Shown piece by piece: positions 1 through 7,256 of a DNA stretch of 8,569 bases. Position numbers and translations under genes: made by a program. The notes under the pieces were generated by a model. That model had not been told where the DNA came from. It did not search any database and saw only the letters and a program-made list of their open reading frames with translations. The stretch covers positions 1 to 8,569 of the forward strand of contig CALVTV010000070.1 in assembly GCA_944363005.1 (NCBI GenBank). Reading direction: 5' to 3'. Position 1 is the first letter of the stretch, and each line of letters starts with the position of its first letter. Source of the DNA: an uncultured Clostridia bacterium. Its GTDB lineage: Bacteria > Bacillota > Clostridia > Christensenellales > Aristaeellaceae.

Positions 1-1010
1 ACAGGTAATCCCCTTTGTTCCAGCCAGCGTCCCGCTTCCCGAAAGCCAAGCGGCGTAAACACGCAGAGTACCAACGGGTAATAGGGATATACCTTGCCCA
101 GCAAAAAGACCGTCGCCGCTGCGGCCAACGCAGCAACAGGCAGCGCCCACTGCTTGCGCCACGCCGCATACAGCGTACCCAACGCAGCCGGCAATGCCCA
201 GAGCACATTGCGCCTGCCCGCATCCAGCACATCCCGCAGCAAATCCATTGCCGTTCGCTCTTGTGTCTGATACAAAAAGATATTGTTATAAAAATAAGCG
301 GTAATCGCGTCTTTTCCCGCGTGGTTCGCGACAAAATAGATCACCCAGGGCAGCACAGGTACCAGCATCCCCGCCAGAAAAGCGCCCGCACGCAAAAGCA
401 CGCGAGCCACACCTCCGCTTTTAAAGCAAGCCCACGCCTGAACCAGACACAGCCCGACGAACAGCCCCAGCGCCGTATATTTGATCATCGCCACGCACCC
501 TGCGCACAGGCCGCACACAAACATTTTTCCGGGTGACAGTGTCCCGTCGGTGCGCTCACTCTCTGCGCTGAGCAGATACACCGCCGCCATCAGAAACGGC
601 AGGCAAAACTCTTCCGCGCTGTCCCCGCGCGCAAAGGACCGTCCCACCATCGCGCAGGCGCCGAAAAGCACCGCACAGGCCGTCGCCATCCACGCACCGG
701 TACGCAGCGCCATGGTGCGCGCCGCGAGCATCAGTGTCGCCGTCCAGGCTACGATTTCCAGCACGAAAACGCCCAGAAAACTCGTCTCATGCAGATAGGC
801 CGCAAGCATATGAATCCCGTACAACAGCGGCCCTTTCTGCTCATAAATATCGCGATAGAGCACCGCACCGTGCTTCATCGCCCGCCCGACTGTCAGCAGG
901 CAGTTTGCATCGTCCCAAATGTTGATGGGATACAGCGGGGAGCACATCGAACACAGATACAGCAAAACCACCGCGGCAAACAGCAAAAAGCCATCATACC
1001 TTGCGCGCAT
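1..1010 (-). CDS. Membrane glycosyltransferase (GT39/PMT-like, GT-C fold), partial
   Basis: I translated this frame by hand: it is open from position 1010 to the window edge, giving 336 codons with the C-terminus missing. The protein is strongly hydrophobic, with about 8-9 likely membrane segments (roughly residues 7-20, 65-98, 107-123, 135-148, 165-190, 203-227, 270-283, 288-304, 309-323). The first outer loop carries an acidic pair (IWDDAN, D33-D34), followed by a YRDIYEQKGPLLYGIH stretch at residues 52-67. This layout is typical of GT39/PMT-type enzymes, which use polyprenyl-phosphate sugars to glycosylate lipids, proteins or wall polymers outside the membrane; the acceptor cannot be inferred. 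The chosen ATG lies 7 bases after GGGAG inside the recQ coding end; an ATG two codons upstream (1016) is possible but sits too close to that site. It overlaps recQ by 17 bases, implying translational coupling. Family assignment is by motif and topology, so moderate certainty. Confidence 0.82.
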   Translation of the reverse strand, partial: MRARYDGFLLFAAVVLLYLCSMCSPLYPINIWDDANCLLTVGRAMKHGAVLYRDIYEQKGPLLYGIHMLAAYLHETSFLGVFVLEIVAWTATLMLAARTMALRTGAWMATACAVLFGACAMVGRSFARGDSAEEFCLPFLMAAVYLLSAESERTDGTLSPGKMFVCGLCAGCVAMIKYTALGLFVGLCLVQAWACFKSGGVARVLLRAGAFLAGMLVPVLPWVIYFVANHAGKDAITAYFYNNIFLYQTQERTAMDLLRDVLDAGRRNVLWALPAALGTLYAAWRKQWALPVAALAAAATVFLLGKVYPYYPLVLCVFTPLGFREAGRWLEQRGLP

Positions 1011-2841
1011 GTCCATTCTCCCGCTCTGCCTGATATCGTTTGATTTCCCGCAAAAAAGCATCTCCGTATCGCTCCAGCTTGTTTTCTCCGATGCCTGCCA
1101 CGCGCAGCATCTCCCGACGGCTAGCAGGCTGCTTGACCACCATGTCCCGAAGCGTCGCATTTGTCAGGATGATGAACGGAGGCACGTGCTGCTCCTCCGC
1201 AATCTCCCGACGCAGCGCAGACAGGCGCGCAAAAAGCACCTTGTCGATGACCGGTTGACGCCTCGTCCGGCCCGTGGTTTCCTGAACCTCAAATGCCATG
1301 TGAATCGGCTCGTCCCCGCGCAGCGTCTCCATGGCGCGCGCACCGGCCTTGAGCAACGGATACTCGCCTTGCGTCAGTTCCAGCACGTCGTCGGCAATCA
1401 ATTCCTCAATCATCGCGCGCAGATTGCCTTCTCCTTCGTCGCGCAGGCATCCGAATGCCGAAAGCCGGTCGAGTTTGCGCTCATGAATGCGCGCATCTCG
1501 CTTGCCCAAGAGCACTGAGACGACCGTTCCCTTTCCATAGCGTCCTTGCATCGCCAAAACACACGACACGATCTGCCCCGCCTGTCGGGTCACATCGCGT
1601 TCGCCGCGCACGGCTAAACACGCCGAACAATGACCGCATCGCGTATTCTGTGGCGTTTCCCCGAAATATTGGAGAATCTTTGTGCGCAGGCAACCCTTTG
1701 TCGTCGCATAAAACGTCATTTGCCGCAACCGCTCGCGCGCACGCTCCAGCACGACGCGCTTGGTCTGCGCCTCCAGCTGGTTGTCCTCCATCGAATGTTC
1801 GATCAAAAATGTGTTGAGCCGCACATCGGACGGCTGATACAGCAGGCAGCAGACGGCTTCTTCGCCGTCGCGACCCGCCCGTCCCGCCTCCTGATAATAG
1901 CTCTCGAGGTCTTTGGGCATGTTGTAATGCACAACGAAGGACACATTCGACTTGTCAATCCCCATGCCAAAGGCATTGGTCGCCACGATCACCGGCACGC
2001 GATCCGAAACAAAGTCGTCCTGCGCCTGTTGGCGGACTTCATCGCCCATGCCTGCGTGATAACCGACGGCCGAAATGCCCTCATCAACAAGCATGCGCGT
2101 GACTTCCTCCACCCCTTTGCGGGTGCCACAGTAGACGATGCCGCTTTGTCCTCGGTGTTCCTGAAGGAAGCGCATCAGTTGCGCATCCCGATCACCGCCG
2201 CGCCTCACTTCGAAGTAGAGATTCGGCCGGTCAAAACCCGTCGTCGCTTCAAAGGGATTTTGCAAAGCGAGCAATCGGAGAATATCCTTGCGCACATCGA
2301 GTGTAGCCGTCGCCGTAAAAGCGCTGACGCGCGGCCTGGCAGGCAATTCGCGAATAAACGGCTCAATCTGCAAATAGCCGGGACGAAAATCCTGTCCCCA
2401 TTGACTGACGCAATGCGCTTCATCGACCACGACCTGCGCAATCGGCGCCTGACGGGCAAATTGAAGAAAATGGAGTGTCATCAGCCTTTCCGGCACCACA
2501 TAGATGATCCGGTATGCGCCTCGCGATGCGTGGTACAACGCCAGGCTGATCTGACGCTCACTGAGAGAGCTGTTGATATAGGCCGCCCGCACACCGTTTT
2601 GAATGAGCGCGCCGACCTGGTCTTGCATTAAAGAAATCAAAGGCGAAACCACCAGCGTGATGCCCGGCAACACCAGCGCAGGAATCTGATAACACAGCGA
2701 CTTACCGGCTCCGGTGGGCATGACAGCCAGCACATCTCGTCCCGCCAGGATGGCCGCAATCACGCTCTCCTGTCCCGGACGAAACGCATCATACCCGAAT
2801 ACGTTTGCAAGCACATCACGTGCGCTTTGAAGCTGTGACAT
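994..2841 (-). CDS. recQ: ATP-dependent DNA helicase RecQ
   Basis: This 615-residue superfamily 2, 3'-to-5' DNA helicase acts in recombinational repair and restart of stalled forks. The full RecQ architecture is present: FRPGQ (motif 0, residues 20-24), Walker A PTGAGKS (42-48), DEAH (140-143), SAFTATAT (173-180) and motif VI QEAGRAGRDG (317-326). These are followed by the RQC zinc site C384, C402, C405 and C408, a winged-helix region, and a C-terminal HRDC domain around 535-605 with VAGIGENKLERYG. Length matches E. coli RecQ (about 610 aa). In the aromatic-rich loop after motif II the sequence is SQWGQDFRP, with Gln150 where E. coli has His. The start is the first ATG after a clear promoter, only about 25 bases from the predicted transcript start; the preceding ribosome site is an unusual run of G (GGGGGG, ending about 6 bases upstream). 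The downstream glycosyltransferase overlaps its 3' end. Confidence 0.97.
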   Translation of the reverse strand: MSQLQSARDVLANVFGYDAFRPGQESVIAAILAGRDVLAVMPTGAGKSLCYQIPALVLPGITLVVSPLISLMQDQVGALIQNGVRAAYINSSLSERQISLALYHASRGAYRIIYVVPERLMTLHFLQFARQAPIAQVVVDEAHCVSQWGQDFRPGYLQIEPFIRELPARPRVSAFTATATLDVRKDILRLLALQNPFEATTGFDRPNLYFEVRRGGDRDAQLMRFLQEHRGQSGIVYCGTRKGVEEVTRMLVDEGISAVGYHAGMGDEVRQQAQDDFVSDRVPVIVATNAFGMGIDKSNVSFVVHYNMPKDLESYYQEAGRAGRDGEEAVCCLLYQPSDVRLNTFLIEHSMEDNQLEAQTKRVVLERARERLRQMTFYATTKGCLRTKILQYFGETPQNTRCGHCSACLAVRGERDVTRQAGQIVSCVLAMQGRYGKGTVVSVLLGKRDARIHERKLDRLSAFGCLRDEGEGNLRAMIEELIADDVLELTQGEYPLLKAGARAMETLRGDEPIHMAFEVQETTGRTRRQPVIDKVLFARLSALRREIAEEQHVPPFIILTNATLRDMVVKQPASRREMLRVAGIGENKLERYGDAFLREIKRYQAERENGHARKV

Positions 2842-2873
2842 AGCCGCCCCCCATCTTGTCCATAACTCGTCCT

Positions 2874-2903
2874 ATTATATCGCCCGCTCAAGGCACGCGT
2901 CAA
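2874..2903 (-). promoter_or_regulatory. sigma-A-type promoter of recQ
   Basis: On the minus strand, TTGACG (2903-2898) is followed after 18 bases by a perfect TATAAT (2879-2874). The predicted transcript start is near 2867, giving a leader of only about 25 bases before the recQ ATG. It lies in the gap between recQ and the divergent small gene, where no equally good promoter for the small gene is visible. Confidence 0.8.
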
Positions 2904-2938
2904 GCATAAGGGGCGCTTTTTGTGCGCACGATACGCCC

Positions 2939-2947
2939 AGGAGGTGA
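2939..2947 (+). promoter_or_regulatory. Near-perfect ribosome binding site of the 57-aa gene
   Basis: AGGAGGTGA is complementary over nine bases to the canonical 3' end of bacterial 16S rRNA and sits 5 bases before the ATG at 2953. It fixes the start of the small gene and is the main evidence that the gene is translated. Confidence 0.85.
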
Positions 2948-2952
2948 CTTCC

Positions 2953-3126
2953 ATGAATATCTATCCCAATCTATATGCGCTGCTGGAGAGCAACTCACGC
3001 GCCAGAACGCTGTTTGACCGCGCACCGCTGCCCGTGCGCCGCCAGCTCATGGTCCGTCAACAGCAGATTCGTTCAATCGCTGCGCTCGACGCCGCAATCT
3101 CCGCTTGCACGGATAGCTCCATGTAA
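2953..3126 (+). CDS. Small conserved-type protein of unknown function (57 aa)
   Basis: This gene encodes a 57-residue protein beginning MNIYPNLYALLESNSRARTL. An ATG 33 bases upstream in the same frame (2920) is rejected because the Shine-Dalgarno AGGAGGTGA (2939-2947) lies 5 bases before 2953 and complements the 16S rRNA 3' end over nine bases. The product is soluble, probably all-helical, with no membrane segment or signal peptide, and rich in Arg, Leu and Ala. The arrangement of an early LLESN, then an R-x-x-F-D-x-x-P-x-x-VR stretch, then a QQQI-R-S-I-A-A-L segment, resembles short uncharacterised Firmicutes proteins I have seen described only as hypothetical; this is recollection, not a search. 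It is divergent from recQ and ends at the terminator shared with rny, so it is monocistronic. Function is unknown. Confidence 0.78.
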   Translation: MNIYPNLYALLESNSRARTLFDRAPLPVRRQLMVRQQQIRSIAALDAAISACTDSSM

Positions 3127-3134
3127 AGAAAAAG

Positions 3135-3169
3135 CAGGACGGCTCCAAAGGAACCGTCCTGTCGTTTTT
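3135..3169. terminator. Bidirectional intrinsic terminator between the 57-aa gene and rny
   Basis: An inverted repeat CAGGACGG...CCGTCCTG (3135-3142 and 3154-3161) has an inner TCC/GGA extension, one mismatch and an AAA loop. On the plus strand it is followed by TCGTTTTT (3162-3169). On the minus strand the stem is followed by CTTTTTC, read from the A-run at 3129-3133. It can stop both converging transcripts. Its plus-strand U-tract overlaps the rny stop codon (3168-3170), and the hairpin itself lies just past the rny stop. Confidence 0.88.
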
Positions 3170-4757
3170 ACTTGGCAAATTCCGTGCAACGCGTCTCGCG
3201 GATGACATTGACCTTGATCTGTCCCGGATATTCCAGCTCATTCTCAATGCGCTTGGCAATCTCGCGGGCAAGCACAATCGTGCCCTCGTCCGAGATTTCG
3301 TCGGGCTTGACCATGATGCGGACCTCGCGGCCGGACTGAATCGCGAAGCTCTTCTCGACGCCCTGGAAGCGGGAAGCGATCTCCTCCAGCTTTTCAAGAC
3401 GGCGGATGTAGTTCTCGATGGATTCACGGCGGGCGCCGGGCCGAGCTGCGGAAATCGCATCGGCGGCCTGCACCAGCACGGCCTCAATCGTCTGCGGCTC
3501 CACATCGTTATGGTGAGCCGTAATGCAGTGGATAACTTCCGGCGACTCGTGATACCGCTTCGCCATTTCCACGCCCAGTTCCACATGCGTGCCTTCCAGC
3601 TCGTGGTCAACCGCCTTGCCGATATCGTGCAGCAGACCTGCGCGCTTCGCCAGCGTCACATCCGCGCCCAACTCCGCAGCCATCAGGCCCGCCAAATGGG
3701 AAACCTCGATGGAGTGCTTGAGCACGTTCTGGCCGTAGCTCGTGCGATAGCGCATGCGGCCCAAGAGCTTGACCAACTCGTGGTGAATGCCGTGCATGTT
3801 CGTCTCGAAGACAGCCTGATCGCCGGCCTCGCGGATCTGATTGTCCACCTCGCGGCGCGCCTTTTCTACCATCTCTTCAATGCGCGCAGGATGGATGCGG
3901 CCATCCGCAATCAGTTTTTCCAGCGCAATGCGGGCAATTTCGCGGCGCACCGGGTCAAACGCGGAAACAATCACAGCCTCCGGGGTGTCATCGATAATCA
4001 AGTCCACGCCCGTCGCCGTCTCCAGCGTGCGGATATTGCGGCCTTCGCGGCCGATAATGCGGCCCTTCATGTCCTCATTGGGCAAAGAGACGACGGAAAC
4101 CGTGGTCTCCGCTACATGATCGGATGCGCAACGCTGAATCGCCATGGCCACAATGTTGCGCGCCTTCTTCTCCGCCTCGTCCTTGGCGTTCTGCTCGATC
4201 TCGCGCACAAGCACGCCCGCGTCGTGATACGCTTCTTTCTGAATGCGCTGGACGATCATGTCCTTGGCTTCTTCCTGGGTCATCTGCGCCACGCGCTCCA
4301 GTTCGGCGCGCTGCTTTTCCTCCATATCCCGCGCAGTCTGCTCAGAAGCCTCCATCGCCGCCTTCTGACGCGCATGCATATCCTGCGCTTCCTGGGTCAG
4401 ACGATCCAGTTCGTTCTGCTTGCGCTCAAGGGAAGTCTCGCGCGCATCCAGATTGTCCGCCTTCTTGTCCAGCGTTTCCTCGCGCTGCGCAACGCGGCGT
4501 TCGCTGCGCTGCACTTCGTTGCGGCGGTCGCGAATTTCGCGATCCAACTCATTTTTGAGGCGAATGACTTCTTCTTTGGCCTCCAGAATGCTTTCCTTTT
4601 TCTTTTCCTCGGCACGGCGCTGCGCATCATCCAACAGGTTGCGCGCGTACTCTTCGGTCCGACCGATCTTCTTTTCCTGAATGTTTTTGCGATAGATATA
4701 ACCGGCCGCTGCGCCCGCAGCTGCGCCGACGACGAGGGACACAATTTCCAGAATCAT
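3168..4757 (-). CDS. rny: Ribonuclease Y (membrane-anchored endoribonuclease)
   Basis: This 529-residue protein is close to the 520 aa of B. subtilis RNase Y, the membrane-bound endonuclease that starts bulk mRNA decay in many Firmicutes. Domains in order: an N-terminal membrane helix (about residues 2-21, Gly/Ala-rich); a long Glu/Arg/Lys-rich coiled coil (about 30-205); a KH RNA-binding domain with GRIIGREGRNIR (232-243); and an HD metal-dependent hydrolase domain with His348 (LKHSIEVSHLAG), the HD pair at 377-378 (LLHDIGKA), AHH at 414-416 and AADAISAARPGARRES at 431-446. All expected catalytic elements are present. The start is constrained by an in-frame TGA five codons upstream. However, the good GGAG (4775-4772) is 14 bases from the ATG, longer than usual. 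It is transcribed alone from a promoter about 270 bases upstream and ends at a shared terminator. Confidence 0.97.
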   Translation of the reverse strand: MILEIVSLVVGAAAGAAAGYIYRKNIQEKKIGRTEEYARNLLDDAQRRAEEKKKESILEAKEEVIRLKNELDREIRDRRNEVQRSERRVAQREETLDKKADNLDARETSLERKQNELDRLTQEAQDMHARQKAAMEASEQTARDMEEKQRAELERVAQMTQEEAKDMIVQRIQKEAYHDAGVLVREIEQNAKDEAEKKARNIVAMAIQRCASDHVAETTVSVVSLPNEDMKGRIIGREGRNIRTLETATGVDLIIDDTPEAVIVSAFDPVRREIARIALEKLIADGRIHPARIEEMVEKARREVDNQIREAGDQAVFETNMHGIHHELVKLLGRMRYRTSYGQNVLKHSIEVSHLAGLMAAELGADVTLAKRAGLLHDIGKAVDHELEGTHVELGVEMAKRYHESPEVIHCITAHHNDVEPQTIEAVLVQAADAISAARPGARRESIENYIRRLEKLEEIASRFQGVEKSFAIQSGREVRIMVKPDEISDEGTIVLAREIAKRIENELEYPGQIKVNVIRETRCTEFAK

Positions 4758-5028
4758 CGATCCAATTCACACTCCTTTTTTGACAAATTCTCATTTTCAT
4801 CCTATTCGGGAACGATCCGTCCCCTGCCTGTCAAAAAGTGTGTTAGGTCGACTCAGGCGCAGACAACACAAAACAAACGATAGCCCTCACGCCAGCCTTG
4901 AGGCGAAAAACGCCAACAAAGCGGCCAGACCAAGGTCCACCGCATCAGTATGGATGTATCAGACGGAGAAAAGCCTCCGTTATCTACCCGAACCCGCAGG
5001 TCGCCCTGCACACGATTTCACATTGACT
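4758..5028 (-). promoter_or_regulatory. Long, potentially structured 5' leader of rny
   Basis: If the consensus promoter at 5035-5063 is used, about 270 untranslated bases precede rny. Several local hairpins are visible: GCAGG-GCGA-CCTGC with a GNRA tetraloop (4996-5009), ACGGAG-N6-CTCCGT (4963-4980), an 8-bp bulged hairpin GCGG...CCGC (4921-4943), GGCG-TTTTT-CGCC (4902-4914), and GGGGACG-GAT-CGTTCCC with one wobble (4808-4824). The second hairpin would hide a GGAGG. No hairpin is followed by a convincing U-run before the gene, and I could match no named riboswitch. No real gene was found in this stretch. It could be a regulatory leader of rny or could contain a separate small RNA. Confidence 0.5.
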
Positions 5029-5034
5029 AATTCT

Positions 5035-5063
5035 ATTTTAACTTTGATCGGTCATTGTGTCAA
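5035..5063 (-). promoter_or_regulatory. Consensus sigma-A promoter upstream of rny
   Basis: On the minus strand, a perfect TTGACA (5063-5058), a 17-base spacer and TAAAAT (5040-5035) predict a start near 5028. A second TTGACA lies 13 bases further upstream (5076-5071), with no matching -10 at normal spacing. An AT-rich stretch (AAAATTT) follows further upstream. This is the strongest promoter-like element in the window. Confidence 0.82.
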
Positions 5064-5139
5064 GAGAATCTGTCAATCCGGAGAAATTTTGATTCCATTT
5101 TTGAACATCTTGTGACGTCATGATGGATGAAAATTTACG

Positions 5140-5167
5140 AAAAAAGGAGCGGACTTGCATCCGCTCC
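5140..5167 (-). terminator. Intrinsic terminator of the EF-G-like gene
   Basis: A perfect 8-bp stem GGAGCGGA/TCCGCTCC with a 6-base loop (5146-5167) is followed on the minus strand by six T (5145-5140). It lies 10 bases after the TGA stop of the EF-G-like gene and separates it from rny. Confidence 0.92.
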
Positions 5168-5177
5168 AAAGAAAGAA

Positions 5178-7256
5178 TCAATCGTCGTCGTCCTCAAGAT
5201 CCGCTTTGTGCGCTTCGATAATCTTGTTGGCAATCGCCTGCGGCACTTCCTCATAGCGCTCGAAGGTCATCTTGAAGGAACCCTTGGCCTGCGTCATCGA
5301 ACGCAGATCCGTTGCGTACTTGAACATTTCGGCCTGCGGCACCTCTGCGATGATCAGCTGCTTGCCGTCCACCTGCTCCATGCCCAGAATCCGGCCGCGG
5401 CGCTTGTTCATGTCGCCCATGATGTCGCCCATGTACTCATCCGGCACGCTGACTTCCACGTGCATAATCGGCTCCAACAGCACCGGGGACGCATTGATGC
5501 ACTGCTTGTAGGCAATGCGCGCCGCCGTCTTGAACGCCATTTCCGAGGAATCGACCGGATGGTAAGAACCGTCATACAGCTTCGCGCGCAAGCCCGTCAT
5601 CGGGAAGCCGGCGAGGACGCCCTTGACCAGGTTCTCGCGCAAGCCCTTTTCCACAGACGGGATGAAGTTGCGCGGCACGGCGCCGCCCACAACGGCATCC
5701 ACGAACTCGAAATCCACACCTTCATCTGCGGGCGAGAACTCAATCCACACGTCGCCAAACTGGCCGTGGCCGCCGGACTGCTTTTTGTGACGGCCCTGCA
5801 CCTGAATCGTCTTGCGGATGGACTCACGGTAGGCAATCTTCGGGTCTTTGAATACCGCTTCCGCACCGAACTTGGTCTGAAGCTTCTGGCGGACAATTTC
5901 CAGCTCCAACTCGCCCTGACCGCTGATGAGCGTCTCCAGCGTCATCGGGTCTTTGGCCACGATGACATCGGGCATTTCCTCGCACAGACGGCTCAGGCCG
6001 GAGAACACCTTGTCTTCCTCGCCCGCCTTCTTGGCATACACCGCCATCGACATCTGCGGTGCCGGGAAGTCAATGCCTTCATACTGCACGACTTTGCCCA
6101 CTTCGCAGAGGCTGTCGCCCGTAGAGGTATATTGCAGCTTGGACAGCGCGCCGATATCGCCCGCGCAAAGCATGCTCACCGGCGTTTGCTTCTTGCCGCG
6201 GATCATGAACAGACCGCCCGCCTTTTCCGGCTTGTCCGCATTTGCGTTGAACAGCGCAGTAGTCGGCGTCAAAATGCCGGAAATAACTTTAATCAGCGAC
6301 AGCTTGCCCACAAACGGGTCCGCGATCGTCTTGAATACCTGCGCGGTAAAGCTTTCGCTCATGTCCGCGTGACGGATATGCATGGACTTCGTCTTGGGGT
6401 TGATGCCATGATAGGTGTGCTCCATCGGCGAGGGCATGTACATCGCCAACGCATACAGAAGCGGGCGAACGCCGATGCCATCCAAGCTGGAAACAGGGGC
6501 CACGGGCACAATGCGGCCCTCGTAAATGCCGGCGGAAAGGCCGCGCAGCATCTCTTCCTCCGAGAGGCGTCCCTCATCGAAGAACTTCTCCATCAGCTCT
6601 TCGCTCGTGGAAGCGGCCGCTTCATGGCAGGCCTCCAGCGCTTCCTCGACCAGCGGCTTGAGATCATCGGGAATCGGAACCTCGCGGCGATCCTTGCCTG
6701 CGCCGGTGAACGCCTTGCCGCTGAGCACATCGACTACGCCCTTGAAAGACGTGCCCTCGCCGATGGGCAACACCATCGGAATGATGCAGGAGCCATATTT
6801 TGCGCGCAGGTCGTCAAGCACTTTGCGATAATTGATATGTTCACGATCCACCTGGGAGATGGCAATAAAACGCGCAAGGCCATGCTTCCCAGTCTCGTTC
6901 CATGCTTTTTCAAAACCGGTGGAAATTCCTGTGACGGCGCTCATGACAATCACCGCGCCTTCCACCGCATGCAGCGGGCCGGCCATCTCGCCCGCGAAGT
7001 CAAAATATCCGGGGACATCGATAAAATTGAGCTTTTTCCCGTGGATTTCAATCGGCACCACGGACGCACTGATGGAAATATGCCGCTTGACCTCTTCCGG
7101 ATCATAGTCGCTCACTGTGTTTCCGTCTTCGACACGGCCCTGGCGATCGGTCACGCCGGCGGCATAGAGCATCGACTCGATCAACGTCGTCTTGCCCTCA
7201 GAGCCGTGTCCCAATACAGCGATGTTGCGTATGTCCTTCACCAAATAGTCTTTCAT
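5178..7256 (-). CDS. EF-G-like translation factor GTPase (non-canonical FusA paralogue)
   Basis: This 692-residue protein is full length for an EF-G-type factor and shows all domains. The G domain has P-loop GHGSEGKT (16-23) and G3 DVPGYFDF (80-87). Domain II lies around 300-395 and domain III contains ISGQGELELEI (444-454). Domain IV has GGHGQFGDVWIEFSP (495-509) and HPVDSSEMAFKTAARIAYKQ (566-585); domain V has LLEPIMHVEVSVPDEYMGDIMGDMNKRRGRI. It is not canonical EF-G. That protein has GHIDAGKT, DTPGHVDF and NKMD; here the G3 His is Tyr84 and G4 reads SQVD (134-137). It belongs with the EF-G-like paralogues found beside true FusA in many bacteria, whose cellular role is poorly defined. It has an acidic EDDDD tail. 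The start is supported by AAGGAGG (7270-7264), 7 bases before the ATG. It is a single-gene unit with its own promoter and terminator. Confidence 0.93.
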   Translation of the reverse strand: MKDYLVKDIRNIAVLGHGSEGKTTLIESMLYAAGVTDRQGRVEDGNTVSDYDPEEVKRHISISASVVPIEIHGKKLNFIDVPGYFDFAGEMAGPLHAVEGAVIVMSAVTGISTGFEKAWNETGKHGLARFIAISQVDREHINYRKVLDDLRAKYGSCIIPMVLPIGEGTSFKGVVDVLSGKAFTGAGKDRREVPIPDDLKPLVEEALEACHEAAASTSEELMEKFFDEGRLSEEEMLRGLSAGIYEGRIVPVAPVSSLDGIGVRPLLYALAMYMPSPMEHTYHGINPKTKSMHIRHADMSESFTAQVFKTIADPFVGKLSLIKVISGILTPTTALFNANADKPEKAGGLFMIRGKKQTPVSMLCAGDIGALSKLQYTSTGDSLCEVGKVVQYEGIDFPAPQMSMAVYAKKAGEEDKVFSGLSRLCEEMPDVIVAKDPMTLETLISGQGELELEIVRQKLQTKFGAEAVFKDPKIAYRESIRKTIQVQGRHKKQSGGHGQFGDVWIEFSPADEGVDFEFVDAVVGGAVPRNFIPSVEKGLRENLVKGVLAGFPMTGLRAKLYDGSYHPVDSSEMAFKTAARIAYKQCINASPVLLEPIMHVEVSVPDEYMGDIMGDMNKRRGRILGMEQVDGKQLIIAEVPQAEMFKYATDLRSMTQAKGSFKMTFERYEEVPQAIANKIIEAHKADLEDDDD

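Noticed and set aside
15..798. Plus-strand open frames over the left end (15-536, 481-798)
   Set aside because: They are antisense to the partial membrane glycosyltransferase, whose minus-strand frame has clear membrane segments and a family-like N-terminal loop.
1630..2631. A 333-codon open frame on the plus strand opposite recQ
   Set aside because: It is a mirror frame of the RecQ helicase core with no independent start signal or motif.
3510..4883. A 457-codon open frame on the plus strand opposite rny
   Set aside because: It is antisense to RNase Y and arises from the repetitive Glu/Arg coiled-coil codons read backwards; it shows no protein motif.
4853..4945. A 30-residue, Trp- and Cys-rich frame (four Trp) in the rny leader on the minus strand, suggestive of a leader peptide
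   Set aside because: No ribosome site precedes the ATG, no terminator/antiterminator pair follows, and control of rny by tryptophan would be unprecedented.
4870..4950. T-box-like GGTGGACC and a possible 6S-type RNA in the rny leader
   Set aside because: The T-box consensus is incomplete, lacks a terminator, and rny is not a typical T-box gene. The 6S idea lacks a clear closing stem or a U-rich terminator, so it is kept only as an alternative to be tested.
5112..5119. Palindrome TGACGTCA downstream of the EF-G-like terminator
   Set aside because: It is a single 8-base palindrome with no repeated copy or clear link to a promoter element, so chance is sufficient.
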